Positions 34,972 to 42,447 of a stretch of DNA of 45,704 bases are shown piece after piece (the first letter of the stretch is position 1; each line of letters opens with the position of its first letter). The translations under genes were made by a program, and so were the position numbers. The notes under the pieces were generated by a model. The model ran no database searches, had not been told where the DNA came from, and was given only the letters and a program-made list of their open reading frames with translations. Source of the DNA: Lentzea indica (GTDB taxonomy: Bacteria; Actinomycetota; Actinomycetes; Mycobacteriales; Pseudonocardiaceae); contig NZ_VSRL01000047.1 in NCBI RefSeq assembly GCF_012184385.1, forward strand, positions 1 to 45,704. Direction: 5' to 3'.

Positions 34972-35068
34972 GTTCGGAGGCCGGATCACCGGCTCCGCCC
35001 GGTTTTGCCGCAGTTCGCGGAGAGCTGTCCGTCAACTGCGGTCTCCGCTTGATGCCTATCCTGCGCAA

Positions 35069-35566
35069 GTGCACAACTATGGCATCAAGGTGGCCGCGCC
35101 GGACGACCTCGGTGGTGCGCGGGTCGTGATGCTCGACGCGCTCTACCGCGACTTCGGCACCGGGTACGTGCCCCAATGGCACGAGGACGTGATCGACCTC
35201 GAGGGTCACTACCTCACGCCGAAGCGCCACACCCTGCTGGTCGCGGTCGACCAGGAGGGTGTGGTCGCCGCGACCGCGGCGCTGGACTCACGTGGTCCGC
35301 GTCAGCCCGAGTGGCTCGTCGAGCGTTATCCCTCCGGGGAAACGGCCCAGCTGCGGCGCGTGTACGTGAGCCCGGAGCACCGCAGGCGCGGTCTCGCCCG
35401 TGCGATGGTGGCTGAGTTGCTGGAGTTCGCACGGGCTGACGGCGGCTATCGATCTATCTACCTGCACGCCTACCGCCACTCCCCCGGAGCGCTGGATCTG
35501 TGGCGCACACTGGGGAAAGTGGTGTGGGAGGACGAAGACGGCACGGTGCACTTCGAGATCATCTAG
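35069..35566 (+). CDS. GNAT family N-acetyltransferase
   Basis: A 165-residue enzyme from a GTG at 35069. It shows the GNAT fold order: N-terminal strand/helix ('YGIKVAAPDDLGGARVVMLDALYRDFG'), central strands ('HTLLVAVDQEGVVAATAALDS'), the acetyl-CoA loop 'RRVYVSPEHRRRGLARAMVAELL' (motif R-R-G-L-A, about residues 109-113) and the end 'RSIYLHAYRHSPGALDLWRTLG'. It would transfer an acetyl group to an amine; the acceptor is unknown. It is monocistronic, convergent with the LysR gene, and separated from it by a short imperfect hairpin. Confidence 0.88.
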   Translation: MHNYGIKVAAPDDLGGARVVMLDALYRDFGTGYVPQWHEDVIDLEGHYLTPKRHTLLVAVDQEGVVAATAALDSRGPRQPEWLVERYPSGETAQLRRVYVSPEHRRRGLARAMVAELLEFARADGGYRSIYLHAYRHSPGALDLWRTLGKVVWEDEDGTVHFEII

Positions 35567-35577
35567 GCGATCATCTC
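35555..35577. terminator. Imperfect hairpin over the GNAT and LysR stops
   Basis: GAGAT pairs with ATCTC and, after one C-C mismatch, ATC pairs with GAT around a 5-base loop. It covers the stops of the two convergent genes. It is a weak but well-placed candidate. Confidence 0.35.
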
Positions 35578-36463
35578 AAGCCGGCCGGGCGAGATCTGCC
35601 GCCAGCGAGGTGAGCAGCGCGACCAGGTCGCCAGGCTCGGCCCTCGTCATGGCGGTGAGCTCGATCTCCGCGGCCCCGCGGCAGAACGGCCGGAACCGGA
35701 CCGCAGGGTGCGTTGCGGCCGCCGCCGCGGGTACGACGGTGACGCCGAGTCCACACTCGACCATCGCTATCTGCGAGGTGACCGACCGCGCCCAGTGCGC
35801 GGCAACCGGGCTGAACTCCGCCGTCCGGCACATAGCGGCCATCGCGTCGTGGTAGTCCGGCGAGATGTGCCGGTGCAGCCACACCCAGGTCTCGCCCGCG
35901 AGGTCGGCCAGCTCCATCGGTTCGGCCGAGGACGCGGCGGGATGACCGGCCGGGAGCGCCGCGACAAACCGGTCGGCGTAGAGGCGGGTCGCGGTCGTGC
36001 CGCGGACCGGAGCGGTCTGCCGGACGATCGCCCAGTCGAGCGCACGATCGAGCAGGGCGGGCGCGGCCTCGTGCGTGTCGATCTCCTCTGCGAGCACCTC
36101 GACGTGCGGCGCGGCCTCGTGGAACCGTTCCAGCACAAGGGGAAGCGGCCACGAGAAAGCGGACGCGACCGCGCCTAGCCGCAGCCGTCCTCCCCGACCG
36201 GCGGCGGCGTGCCGGACCGCGGCCTCGGCGTCCTCCGCCTGCCGGATCAGGGCACGACACTCGCGCAGGAACACCGCGCCGGCCGGGCTGAGCGCGACTG
36301 ATCGCTGAGTGCGGTGCAGCAGCTCGCAGCCGAGTTGCCGCTCCAGCTGCATGATCGCCTGCGACAGCGGCGGCTGGGACATCCGCAGCCGCTGCGCCGC
36401 ACGTCCGAAGTGGAGTTCCTCGGCGACCGCCACGAAGTAACGGGCCTGCCGCAGCTCGATCAT
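35576..36463 (-). CDS. LysR-type transcriptional regulator of the catabolic locus
   Basis: A 295-residue regulator. The ATG at 36463 ('MIELRQARYFVAVAEELHFG') is preferred since AAGAGG lies 8 bases upstream; an ATG at 36469 is too close to that box. The N-terminal winged helix ('RAAQRLRMSQPPLSQAI', 'LGCELLHRTQRSVALSPAG') and a two-lobed effector domain ('RLRLGAVASAFSWPLPLVLERF', 'LPAGHPAA', 'MVECGLGVTVVPA') are complete. It diverges from the rraA-like operon with a short shared control region containing a dyad. It should therefore sense a pathway metabolite and control that operon and itself. Confidence 0.93.
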   Translation of the reverse strand: MIELRQARYFVAVAEELHFGRAAQRLRMSQPPLSQAIMQLERQLGCELLHRTQRSVALSPAGAVFLRECRALIRQAEDAEAAVRHAAAGRGGRLRLGAVASAFSWPLPLVLERFHEAAPHVEVLAEEIDTHEAAPALLDRALDWAIVRQTAPVRGTTATRLYADRFVAALPAGHPAASSAEPMELADLAGETWVWLHRHISPDYHDAMAAMCRTAEFSPVAAHWARSVTSQIAMVECGLGVTVVPAAAAATHPAVRFRPFCRGAAEIELTAMTRAEPGDLVALLTSLAADLARPA

Positions 36464-36478
36464 ATGCACAGCCTCTTA

Positions 36479-36495
36479 CTGATATAGCCGATCAG
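36479..36495. promoter_or_regulatory. Putative LysR operator (CTGAT-N7-ATCAG)
   Basis: A perfect dyad, CTGAT and ATCAG around ATAGCCG, lies 16 bases from the LysR start and 39 from the first rraA-like start. Dyads of this size between divergent genes are typical LysR binding sites, although the spacing is not the strict T-N11-A. An AT-rich TGTATAT (36502-36508) beside it could be the -10 of the operon. Confidence 0.5.
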
Positions 36496-36533
36496 ACCTT
36501 CACTGTATATCCGCTGGCTGCTGAAGTGGAGGC

Positions 36534-37193
36534 ATGCCCACCTCAGCTCTCCTGGATCGCTACGCGGCGCTCGACTCCGCCGCGGTCAGCGACGCTCTCG
36601 ACCGGCTCGGGCTCCCGCCCGGCGTCGGCGGCCTCCGGCCGGTGTGGGGACCGGCCTCCGTCGTGGGGTATGCCGTGACGGTCCAGCTCGAACCCCGCAC
36701 CGACGGACCGGCGGGCGCCCACATCGCCACCACCGCGATCGAGACAGAGGACGACCAGAGCGTGATCGTCGTCGACAACCAGGGCCGGACCGACGTGTCC
36801 TGCTGGGGTGGCATCCTCAGCCTGGGCGCGTCGCAGCGCGGGGTGCGCGGCGTCGTCGCCGACGGTGTGTGCCGCGACGTGGGCGAGGCCCGCGAGCTGC
36901 AGTTCCCGGTCTTCTCCCGTGGCTCCGTTCCGGCCACGGCACGCGGCCGGGTGCAGCAACGTTCCACCGGGGAGCCGGTCACCGTCGCCGGGCTGACCGT
37001 GCACCAGGGCGACATCGTCCTGTCCGACGAGACCGGCCTGGTCGTCGTTCCTCGCGACCGCGCCGTCCAGGTCGCCGAACTGGCCGAGGCCGTCGTGGCC
37101 CGTGAACGCGCGATCGCCGACGAGATCCGCGCGGGTGCCCGCCTTTCCCAAGCCATGCACGACGCCCGCCTCGCCGGGGAGACCGTCCGATGA
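36534..37193 (+). CDS. RraA-like aldolase/decarboxylase family protein 1
   Basis: A 219-residue RraA-fold protein. 'SAAVSDALDRLGLPPGVGGLRPVW', 'SVIVVDNQGRTDVSCWGGILSLGA' and 'GVRGVVADGVCRDVGEARELQFPVFSRG' are the family core. The Arg-Asp pair (R114, D115) and the WGG segment (91-93) are where 4-hydroxy-4-methyl-2-oxoglutarate aldolases bind the metal and the oxo-acid. Family members also decarboxylate oxaloacetate, while RraA itself lacks enzyme activity and binds RNase E; the kept Arg-Asp favours an enzyme. The Shine-Dalgarno GGAGG is unusually close to the ATG. It overlaps the next gene by four bases. The first of three tandem paralogues. Confidence 0.88.
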   Translation: MPTSALLDRYAALDSAAVSDALDRLGLPPGVGGLRPVWGPASVVGYAVTVQLEPRTDGPAGAHIATTAIETEDDQSVIVVDNQGRTDVSCWGGILSLGASQRGVRGVVADGVCRDVGEARELQFPVFSRGSVPATARGRVQQRSTGEPVTVAGLTVHQGDIVLSDETGLVVVPRDRAVQVAELAEAVVARERAIADEIRAGARLSQAMHDARLAGETVR

Positions 37194-37822
37194 GCGTCTC
37201 CACCGCGTCGCTGTCCGACGCGCTCGACTCACTCGGCCTGCCCGGCTCGTTGCACGGGATCAGTGCACTGCGACCGGGGCAGCGCGTCGCGGGTCCGGTG
37301 TTCACCGTGACGTACGAGCCGGTCGACGGCACCGGCGGCACGGTCGGTGACTTCCTCGACGACGTTCCCGCCGGAGCGGTGATCCTGATCGACAACGCCG
37401 GCCGCACCGACTGCACGGTGTGGGGCGGGATCATGAGCCAGACCGCGCGCGAGCTCGGCATCGCGGGCACCGTCATCAACGGCACGTGCCGTGACGTCGC
37501 GGTCGCCGCTTCCGCGGGTTACCCGCTCTGGTCGGTCTCGAAGTTCATGCGCACCGGCAAGGACCGCGTCCGTGTCGCCGCCGTCCAGGCCCCTGTCGTG
37601 GTCGACGGCGTCACGATCGCCCCCGGCGACATCCTCGTCGCCGACGATGACGGTGCCGTCGCGGTGCCCGCCGCGCGCTGGGAGGAGGTGCGCGGCATCG
37701 CCCAGCGCATCGACGACGTCGAGGAGGCGATCGTCGAGGCCGTGCGCGGTGGCGCCACGCTTGCCGCCGCACGCGCGCAGCACGGCTATCACTCTCTGCA
37801 GACCAGGAAGGACCACTCGTGA
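37190..37822 (+). CDS. RraA-like aldolase/decarboxylase family protein 2
   Basis: A 210-residue paralogue of the gene before it, starting in an ATGA overlap. It lacks the first ten or so residues of protein 1 and opens with 'TASLSDALDSLGLPGSLHGI'. The metal/substrate site is kept: 'ILIDNAGRTDCTVWGG' (78-80) and 'GTVINGTCRDVAVAA' (R101, D102). The segment 'YPLWSVSKFMRTGKDRVR' after it differs from the other two copies, which read 'FPVFSRG' and 'FPVFSRNN', so its substrate or partner may differ. RraA-type enzymes form trimers or hexamers, so mixed assemblies of the three products are possible. Confidence 0.88.
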   Translation: MSVSTASLSDALDSLGLPGSLHGISALRPGQRVAGPVFTVTYEPVDGTGGTVGDFLDDVPAGAVILIDNAGRTDCTVWGGIMSQTARELGIAGTVINGTCRDVAVAASAGYPLWSVSKFMRTGKDRVRVAAVQAPVVVDGVTIAPGDILVADDDGAVAVPAARWEEVRGIAQRIDDVEEAIVEAVRGGATLAAARAQHGYHSLQTRKDHS

Positions 37823-38415
37823 ACGACCTCGCCCGCGGCCACTCCACCGCCACGCTGTCCGAGGCCGCGGGGTTCGCCATCGCGTTGTCGCCCGAGCTGC
37901 GTCCACTGTGGACCGGCGCTCGCCTGTGCGGACCCGCGTTCACGGTCCAGGGAGCAGGCGGCGACAACCTGGCGCTGCACCACGCGGTTCTCCAGGCTCC
38001 GGCCGGCGCCGTGCTGGTGGCCGACCACGGCGGTGCCCCGTTCGGGCACTGGGGCGAGGTGCTCACCGTCGCCGCCCTGCACCGCGGCCTGACGGGCCTG
38101 CTGATCGACGGCGGTGTCCGTGACGCGGCCGAACTCCAGGAACTCGGCTTCCCGGTCTTCTCCCGCAACAACTCGATCCTCGGCACCCGCAAGGACTTCC
38201 AGGGCGTCTTCGACGGACCTGTCACGGTCGGCGGCGTCACCATCCGCCCAGGGGACCTCGTCGTCGGTGACATCGACGGTGTCGTGGCGCTCCCCCTGTC
38301 CGGCGTGCACGCCATTCTCGACCGCGCCGACGCCCGCGTGGCCAAGGAGAAGGAGCTCATCACGTTGATCCGGCAAGGCCACAACACCCTCGACCTCTAC
38401 GGTCTGGGCGGCTGA
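37819..38415 (+). CDS. RraA-like protein 3, closest in motif to HMG/CHA aldolase
   Basis: A 198-residue paralogue starting at a GTG in a GTGA overlap. Its active-site loop is 'APFGHWGEVLTVAALHRG' instead of 'WGGI', which resembles the 'FGDVLA/FGELLA' loop of 4-hydroxy-4-methyl-2-oxoglutarate/4-carboxy-4-hydroxy-2-oxoadipate aldolases. 'GLTGLLIDGGVRDAAELQELGFPVFS' (R101, D102) keeps the metal-binding Arg-Asp. Of the three it is thus the best candidate for the pyruvate-forming aldolase. The next gene starts four bases after its stop. Confidence 0.88.
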   Translation: MNDLARGHSTATLSEAAGFAIALSPELRPLWTGARLCGPAFTVQGAGGDNLALHHAVLQAPAGAVLVADHGGAPFGHWGEVLTVAALHRGLTGLLIDGGVRDAAELQELGFPVFSRNNSILGTRKDFQGVFDGPVTVGGVTIRPGDLVVGDIDGVVALPLSGVHAILDRADARVAKEKELITLIRQGHNTLDLYGLGG

Positions 38416-38419
38416 CCTC

Positions 38420-39559
38420 GTGGACAACCCGATCTTCGCGGTCGCCGCCCGCGCCGACGAGCTCCGCGCCAGGGGCGTGGACGTCGTCACGCTCGCGGCC
38501 GGTGAACCCCAGAGCGCGACCAGCCCGCGGGTGGTGGCCGCCGCCATCGACGCGATCAACGACCCCGCCACGCACCACTACGGCACGGCACAGGGTGAAG
38601 CGTCACTGCGCAATCTCGTCGCCGCGGTGGCCACCACCGACACCGGGCTTCCGTGGACCGGCGCCGACGTCCAGATCGCCCTCGGCGCGAAGCACGCGCT
38701 GTTCCTCGCCCTCCAGGCGGTCGTCGACCCCGGTGACGAGGTCCTGGTCGCCGCGCCAGGCTGGCCCGGCCACGCCGAGGTCGTCATCGCGGCGGGCGGC
38801 GTCCCGATCCCGGCGCCGACCGACGAGCGGTTCCGGCTCACCGCCGACACACTGGAACAGCACCGCACCGCGCGCACCGTTGCCGTGCTGCTGTCGAGCC
38901 CCGGTAACCCGACCGGCGCCGTGCACAGCGACGTCCAGCTCCGCGACATCGCCGCCTGGGCCGTCGAGCACGAAGTCTGGGTGATCAGCGACGACATCTA
39001 CCGCAAGTTCGACTTCACCGGCACCTACCGCTCGATCCTGCGCCTGGCGCCCGCGCTGAGCGACTGGGCCGTCGTGGTCGGCGGAGTGTCCAAAGAGCAC
39101 GCGATGACCGGGTGGCGGGTCGGCTGGCTCCTCGCACCGGAGGAGATCATCGCTTCGGCGCGCAAGCACGTCTCCCGGACCATCACTCACGTCCCGTTGA
39201 TCAACCAGCGAGCCGCTCTCGCCGCGTTGCACGACGTCGACACGCCCGCCGCGGCCGCCCACGACTACCGCCGCCGCCGGGACTTCCTCGTCGAGGCCCT
39301 GAACGAGATCGACGGCATCGACTGTCCACTGCCCGACGGCGGTCTCTTCGCGTTCCCCAGCGTGGCCGGACTGCTCAGCGAGGACGGGTGGCGCACGAGC
39401 GCCGAGCTCGCCGGTTGGCTGCTCGACACCGCCCACGTCGCCGTCGTCCCCGGCGAGGCGTTCAACGCACCCGGCCGGCTCCGGCTGTGCTTCGCCGTCG
39501 ACGACCACACCCTGCACACCGCGGTCAAACGACTCAAGGCCGCGCTGGAGGCCCGATGA
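38420..39559 (+). CDS. PLP-dependent class I aminotransferase
   Basis: A 379-residue fold-type I aminotransferase from a GTG at 38420. It shows 'VTLAAGEP' near the start, 'HYGTAQGEASLR', the 'SSPGNPTGA' loop (159-167), the PLP-pyridine Asp in 'ISDDIYRKFDF' and the Schiff-base Lys 225 in 'GVSKEHAMTGWRVGW'. The C-terminal carboxylate Arg lies in 'GRLRLCFAV'. It resembles the aspartate aminotransferase subgroup I-gamma, so substrates are likely acidic or branched amino acids. The N-terminus is about 20 residues shorter than usual, so the start may be further upstream within the preceding gene. In this locus it could turn a substituted glutamate into a 2-oxoglutarate analogue. Confidence 0.9.
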   Translation: MDNPIFAVAARADELRARGVDVVTLAAGEPQSATSPRVVAAAIDAINDPATHHYGTAQGEASLRNLVAAVATTDTGLPWTGADVQIALGAKHALFLALQAVVDPGDEVLVAAPGWPGHAEVVIAAGGVPIPAPTDERFRLTADTLEQHRTARTVAVLLSSPGNPTGAVHSDVQLRDIAAWAVEHEVWVISDDIYRKFDFTGTYRSILRLAPALSDWAVVVGGVSKEHAMTGWRVGWLLAPEEIIASARKHVSRTITHVPLINQRAALAALHDVDTPAAAAHDYRRRRDFLVEALNEIDGIDCPLPDGGLFAFPSVAGLLSEDGWRTSAELAGWLLDTAHVAVVPGEAFNAPGRLRLCFAVDDHTLHTAVKRLKAALEAR

Positions 39560-40359
39560 TCCGCAAGCTCGACCGCTTCACCCTGTCCCTCACTGTGGGC
39601 CGGACGCGGGTGACCGTGTCCGGCCTGCACCGGGACGGCCCGCGCACGCCGCTGGTGTTCCTGCACGGCTTCGGATCGACCAAAGAGGACTACGCCGACG
39701 TCGTGCACCAGGCCGGGCTGGACGACCATGCGGTGCTCGCCTACGACGCACCCGGCTGCGGTGCGAGCACGTGCGAGGACCTGGAAGCCATCTCCATTCC
39801 GTTCCTCGTGGACGTCGCCGCGCAGGTCCTGCGAGCACTCGAGATCGACCGGTACCACCTGCTCGGGCACTCGATGGGCGGCCTCACCGCGTTGCTGCTG
39901 GCCGACGAGAATCCGGGCAGCGTCGAGAGTCTCACCAGCATCGAGGGCAACCTCGCCCCCGAGGACTGCTTCCTCAGCCGGCAGGCGATCACCCACCCGA
40001 ACGACGACCCCGAGGAGTTCCTGGCGGACTTCACCGACCGTGTCAGCGGATCGCGTTTCGCCGCCAGCGCGCTCTACTCGGCGAGCCTTCCGCACAAGGT
40101 CCGTGCGGCGGCGGTCGAGCCGATCTTCCGTTCCATGGTGAACCTCTCCGACCACGGCCGGCTGCTCGACCGGTTCCTCGCGCTCCCCGCACCGACCATG
40201 TTCATGTACGGGCAGCAGAACGACTCACTGTCCTACCTGGACAAACTGGCGGCCGAGGGCGTCGAGCTGGCCGAGATCAGCCGCTGCGCCCACTTCCCCA
40301 TGTACTCCAACCCGACGGAGATGTGGGATCGCATCTCCCGGTTCGTCACTCGGCACTGA
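39556..40359 (+). CDS. Alpha/beta hydrolase
   Basis: A 267-residue enzyme from an ATG at 39556 that overlaps the aminotransferase stop. It has the oxyanion motif 'FLHGFGSTKEDY' (35-46), the nucleophile elbow 'LLGHSMGGLTAL' with Ser 106, and a C-terminal 'CAHFPMYSNPTEMW' carrying the catalytic His. The acid residue is likely the Asp in 'MYGQQNDSLSYL'. There is no signal peptide, so it works in the cytoplasm, perhaps on a lactone, ester or acyl intermediate of the pathway. Last gene of the plus-strand operon; it converges on the quinone-reductase-like gene 51 bases away. Confidence 0.88.
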   Translation: MIRKLDRFTLSLTVGRTRVTVSGLHRDGPRTPLVFLHGFGSTKEDYADVVHQAGLDDHAVLAYDAPGCGASTCEDLEAISIPFLVDVAAQVLRALEIDRYHLLGHSMGGLTALLLADENPGSVESLTSIEGNLAPEDCFLSRQAITHPNDDPEEFLADFTDRVSGSRFAASALYSASLPHKVRAAAVEPIFRSMVNLSDHGRLLDRFLALPAPTMFMYGQQNDSLSYLDKLAAEGVELAEISRCAHFPMYSNPTEMWDRISRFVTRH

Positions 40360-40410
40360 GCCGCTCCGCGCCGCCGCGACTTCCCGGTACGGCGGAACAA
40401 CTTCGTGAGA

Positions 40411-41151
40411 TCACCTGTCCGTGTTGTGCTGGAAGCCGGAGCGGGCGATCACACCAGGCCGCAGCCGCTCCTCCGGGCCGTAGTCCTCCTGGGGGTGGAA
40501 GAACAGCCGGGGAACGTCGGCCAGCACGTGCTGGGCGAAGCGGTCCAGCTCGGCCTCCCGTTCCTCGGGAGTCAGCCGCCGCGGCATGTAGCTCACGAAC
40601 GGCTGCAGCACCTCGAAACCGCTGTACCGCAGCAGTCCGTTGTGGACGGGCCACAGAATGTCCAGGATGTCTCCGTCGATTCCGTCGGGAGCGTAGGTGT
40701 CCGCGGACGTCCCGGTCGTCACCGACACCATCGCGCGCTTGCCGCGGAACATGCCCGTGTCGTACTTGCGGCCGGGCACGTAGGCGAACCCGCGGGTGAA
40801 CACCCGATCCGCCCAGCCCTTGAGGATCGCCGGCATCCCGAACCACCACATCGGGTACTGCAGGATCACCAGGTCCGCACGGCTCAGCTTCTCTTGTTCC
40901 GCCACGATGTCCGCGGCAAGGCCGCCTGATGAGTGGGCGTGCGTCTGCTCGCGGTCGACACGGAGGAACTCGGCGTCTTCGCGTTCACCGGAGAAGTCGT
41001 CGGCGTCCAGGACGGCCTTGAACTTCAGCGCGTGCAGGTCGCTGACCTCGACCTGATGTCCAGCCTGCCGCAGCACGTCGCACGCCCGCGCGGCGAGTGC
41101 CGCGTTGAACGACCGGGGTTCGGGATGAGCCAGCACGATGAGGACGTTCAC
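40411..41151 (-). CDS. Flavodoxin-fold NAD(P)H:quinone-oxidoreductase-like protein
   Basis: A 246-residue protein. The GTG at 41151 ('NVLIVLAHPEPRSFNAALA') has GGAG 7 bases upstream and lies just after the VOC stop, so coupling is likely; an upstream GTG at 41166 is an alternative. It has the NQO1/KefF-type fold: 'LIVLAHPEPRSFN' (phosphate loop), 'LHALKFKAVLDADDF', 'ADLVILQYPMWWFGMPAILKGWADRVFTRGFAY' (isoalloxazine site) and 'GKRAMVSVTTGTS'. FAD or FMN would carry two electrons from NAD(P)H to a quinone or other acceptor. It is the last gene of the reverse-strand operon. Its place in the pathway is unclear. Confidence 0.9.
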   Translation of the reverse strand: MNVLIVLAHPEPRSFNAALAARACDVLRQAGHQVEVSDLHALKFKAVLDADDFSGEREDAEFLRVDREQTHAHSSGGLAADIVAEQEKLSRADLVILQYPMWWFGMPAILKGWADRVFTRGFAYVPGRKYDTGMFRGKRAMVSVTTGTSADTYAPDGIDGDILDILWPVHNGLLRYSGFEVLQPFVSYMPRRLTPEEREAELDRFAQHVLADVPRLFFHPQEDYGPEERLRPGVIARSGFQHNTDR

Positions 41152-41155
41152 GACG

Positions 41156-41584
41156 TCACTCCGCACTCTGTCGCGTCAGGAGCATGAACCCAGTCTGGTC
41201 CACGGTGTCGAAGCCCAGGAATCCGGTCCCGTTGTCGCGTTCGGCACGCATCAGCACCGGCAGGCCCGACGCCTCGGCGTCCCGCAGCGGGTGCTCGAAG
41301 CCGACGTGGAAGACGCCCTCGCCGCGGGTGTCGAGGAACCGGCGCTGCGGGCAGTCCAGGTCGGGCGGCTGGCACAGCTGGAGCTGGACGTTGCCGAGAT
41401 CGGCGTACCGGTACCGCAGGGCGAGGAACGCCTCGTCGTTCGGCATGGACCGGCGCGTGAAGGCGGTCAGCGGCGGGTAGTCGTGCCACGGCCCGATACC
41501 GAGCGATTCGTAGTACTCCACGGCCTTTTCGAGTTCGTGCACGACGACACAGATGTGATGCAGCTGGTGAAACGGGGTCGTCAC
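41156..41584 (-). CDS. VOC superfamily protein (glyoxalase/dioxygenase fold)
   Basis: A 142-residue protein from a GTG in a GTGA overlap with pxpC. It holds two beta-alpha-beta-beta-beta modules: 'LHHICVVVHELEKAVEYYESLGIG' at the start and 'GEGVFHVGFEHPLRDAEASGLP' in the middle. Likely metal ligands are His 9 or 10, His in 'VFHVGF', and Gln/Glu in 'NVQLQLCQ' and 'FMLL' strands. The fold serves lyases, epimerases such as methylmalonyl-CoA epimerase and dioxygenases; 'LDTRGEGVFHVGF' is closest in style to the epimerase/glyoxalase-like group. An epimerase or lyase step on a chiral substrate would suit the pathway; this is inference. Confidence 0.85.
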   Translation of the reverse strand: MTTPFHQLHHICVVVHELEKAVEYYESLGIGPWHDYPPLTAFTRRSMPNDEAFLALRYRYADLGNVQLQLCQPPDLDCPQRRFLDTRGEGVFHVGFEHPLRDAEASGLPVLMRAERDNGTGFLGFDTVDQTGFMLLTRQSAE

Positions 41585-42447
41585 GACCGGTCTCCTCGGT
41601 GTTCTTCGAAACGCACCCCGACGCCGGGACGCGCTTGGGCGAGCAACGGAATGTCGTCACGCGCCACGACTGCGATGACCGGATACCCGCCGGTCGTCGG
41701 GTGATCGGCGAGGAACACGATGGGCTGGCCGGAGGACGGGACCTGGATGGCGCCGCGCACCATCCCCTCCGACGGAAGCTGCGCCTCGCCCGCGTGCCGC
41801 AGCGGTGGGCCTGTCAGCCGCACACCCACCCGGTTCGCGTCCGACGTGACCAGCCAACGGCTCACAACGAGCGTCGCGAACGCGTCGGTGTCGAAGAAGT
41901 CGTCCCGCGGGCCGCGCATCACCCTGACCACCGGTTCGACCGGCCGGGCCATCATGCACGCCGCCAGGTGCGTGGCGGCCGGGCTGTGCGAGGGAATGCC
42001 GACCGGCAGCCGGTCGCCTGTCCGCAACGGTGTCGGCCCGAGACCGGACAACGTGTCCGTGGCACGGCTGTCCATTGTAGAGGGAACATCGACTCCTCCT
42101 GCCACCGCCAGATAGACGCGCAGCCCGCAGCCGGGTGTGCCGATGCGCAACGTCTGACCGGCAAGCACGCGCCACGGCTCGCACAGCGGCATCGGCCAGC
42201 CGTCCAGCCGCAGCGGCGCGGGCGCCCCGGTGACCGCGACCGTCGTCGCCCGGTGGAAGCGCAGTTCGGCATCGCCCAGAAGCAGTTCCAGCCCGGCAGC
42301 GGTCTCGGCGTTGCCCACGAGCCGGTTGGCGAGCCGGTGGCTGCGCGCGTCGGCTGCTCCAGAGGGGGACACGCCCAGGTGCGCGTAGCCGGTCCGGCCG
42401 AGGTCCTGGACCGTCGCGAACGGGCCGGGCCGCACCACCTCGATCAC
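41581..42447 (-). CDS. pxpC: 5-oxoprolinase subunit C (biotin-independent carboxyltransferase-like domain)
   Basis: A 288-residue protein. The GTG at 42447 overlaps the pxpB stop by four bases and gives the standard beginning 'IEVVRPGPFATVQDLGRTGY' and 'LGVSPSGAADARSHRLANRLVGN'. Further family blocks are 'GLELLLGDAELRF', 'RVYLAVAGGVDVP' (with the expected 'AVAGGID'-type turn) and 'ERADHPTTGGYPVIAVV'-like 'LADHPTTGGYPVIAVV'. PxpC acts with PxpA and PxpB to hydrolyse 5-oxoproline to glutamate using ATP. The length is close to the family norm. Its position after pxpA and pxpB is the conserved order in this operon. Confidence 0.92.
   Translation of the reverse strand: MIEVVRPGPFATVQDLGRTGYAHLGVSPSGAADARSHRLANRLVGNAETAAGLELLLGDAELRFHRATTVAVTGAPAPLRLDGWPMPLCEPWRVLAGQTLRIGTPGCGLRVYLAVAGGVDVPSTMDSRATDTLSGLGPTPLRTGDRLPVGIPSHSPAATHLAACMMARPVEPVVRVMRGPRDDFFDTDAFATLVVSRWLVTSDANRVGVRLTGPPLRHAGEAQLPSEGMVRGAIQVPSSGQPIVFLADHPTTGGYPVIAVVARDDIPLLAQARPGVGVRFEEHRGDRS

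Noticed and set aside
40360..40410. A GC-rich hairpin between the convergent alpha/beta hydrolase and flavodoxin-fold genes
   Set aside because: The best stem found is only five bases (CGCCG/CGGCG) with a 13-base loop, too weak to call.
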